This document shows positions 63,401 through 64,000 of a DNA stretch of 64,000 nt, piece after piece. Positions within the stretch are counted from its first letter, which is position 1, and the number at the start of each line of letters is the position of its first letter. The translations under genes were made by a program, and so were the position numbers. Under the pieces are notes generated by a model, which was not told where the DNA came from, made no database searches, and worked only from the letters and a program-made list of their open reading frames with translations. This stretch comes from Agelaius tricolor (Eukaryota; Chordata; Aves; Passeriformes; Icteridae): contig JALJCS010000034.1 in NCBI GenBank assembly GCA_023055355.1, forward strand, positions 634,001 to 698,000. Reading direction: 5' to 3'.

Positions 63401-64000
63401 CTACCTTTCAGATCACGATGTGCAGCTTTGGTGCCTTCCTGTCAAGTCCCAGATTGATTTTTTTCTTCTTATTATAAATGTCTTGCACAGCACAAGTGCC
63501 CTCTGTTTTTCTAGTTTAATAGGTTGGGGGCTTTTGCCAATAACAATAATAAAAAAACTCTTTTTAGTGGATCACCTCAAAAAAAAAATCAATGTTCAAA
63601 TCAGGTGGGTGAAGTGACATTCCTTATGTTTGTCATAACTAACAGAACCAGATTTAACTGAATTGCTCAGTTTAAAATTGCAGAAGGTATACCAAATCTT
63701 TTGTTTAAATATCTCTTGGTCCTGGATAAGGCAATTACACCCAAAGCTGCAGCTGAGGCCATGCACACAACACAAGTTCAATTGCCCAAGTGAGGGATCT
63801 CAACAGCAGTCTTCTTCTAACAGTAAAGCTACTACCTGAATATTGGGAAAACAATGATTTTCCATGTTCCTTTTTGCTGAAATGTAACAAAATAAATAAA
63901 CCCTAACACAAAGTCAGACATGCCATTAAAACCAGCTGAAAATAAAAGAGCAAACCCCTTCTTTTTAAACTCTAAGCCTCCGATACCATCATTTCTTACC
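48401..64000. other. AT-rich DNA without supported genes, part 4
   Basis: Slightly GC-richer to 49000, then AT-rich to the end. The short frames on both strands overlap one another. A 32-bp inverted repeat lies at 59249-59280, and an exon-like open stretch at about 59590-59735 on the minus strand. No repeat family is recognised. Confidence 0.5.
59249..59280. repeat. 32-bp inverted repeat, 14-bp perfect arms
   Basis: ccataattaccagt, the four-base loop atgc, then actggtaattatgg. The arms carry TAATTA homeodomain cores. Confidence 0.95.

Noticed and set aside
1..64000. CRISPR array, bacterial operon or phage-type system
   Set aside because: The tandem repeats have no unique spacers and no cas-like genes. 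Introns, CpG islands and LTRs show a vertebrate genome.

Overview
The window looks like nuclear DNA of a bird, probably a passerine. The reasons are vertebrate-type introns and CpG islands, low interspersed-repeat density, and several LTR fragments that resemble repeats I recall as common in songbirds (from memory, not from a search). There are no bacterial-style genes. Most of the longer open frames are by-products of tandem repeats or of GC-rich promoter DNA.

Layout. (1) 1-3.1 kb, minus strand: a run of short exons with canonical splice sites that reads as part of a GARNL3-like gene (Rap/Ran-GAP domain plus citron-homology, CNH, domain). Four exons at 2566-1104 join in phase. A fifth piece (889-851) has lost its acceptor. 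A CNH-domain exon (292-171) lies far too close, because the exons that should lie between them, including the one for the catalytic helix, are missing. This is a truncated, internally deleted or diverged copy, or a mis-assembly. Two further small exons (3112-3067 and 2886-2846) could supply a new 5' end starting at the CpG island. (2) 3.2-3.87 kb: CpG-island promoter with GC boxes, a CRE-like site and a ZNF143/STAF site. (3) 3.9-8.0 kb: five tandem-repeat blocks in a row. They are an 0.8-kb polypyrimidine tract, a 38-bp array whose every unit holds a CTCF-like core, a 28-bp CpG-rich array that appears to derive from the neighbouring promoter, an AT-rich satellite with a 524-bp higher-order repeat, and (after a candidate LTR) a 48-bp array with a G-quadruplex motif in each unit. 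(4) 8.1-15.5 kb: minus-oriented LTR fragments, a duplicated 120-bp segment, and a second CpG island (13.93-14.4 kb) with a cluster of YY1 motifs. (5) 15.5-64 kb: about 48 kb of AT-rich DNA with no gene I can support, only microsatellites, a few palindromes, octamer motifs and small duplications. It could be an intron or a gene desert.

How the parts may work together (inference): the GARNL3-like copy runs leftward and its nearest promoter is the 3.2-3.87 kb CpG island. That island is flanked by CTCF-like and YY1-like motifs, and the 28-bp array seems to have multiplied a piece of the same promoter. Identifications rest on my memory of protein families and on motif reading. No database search was possible.
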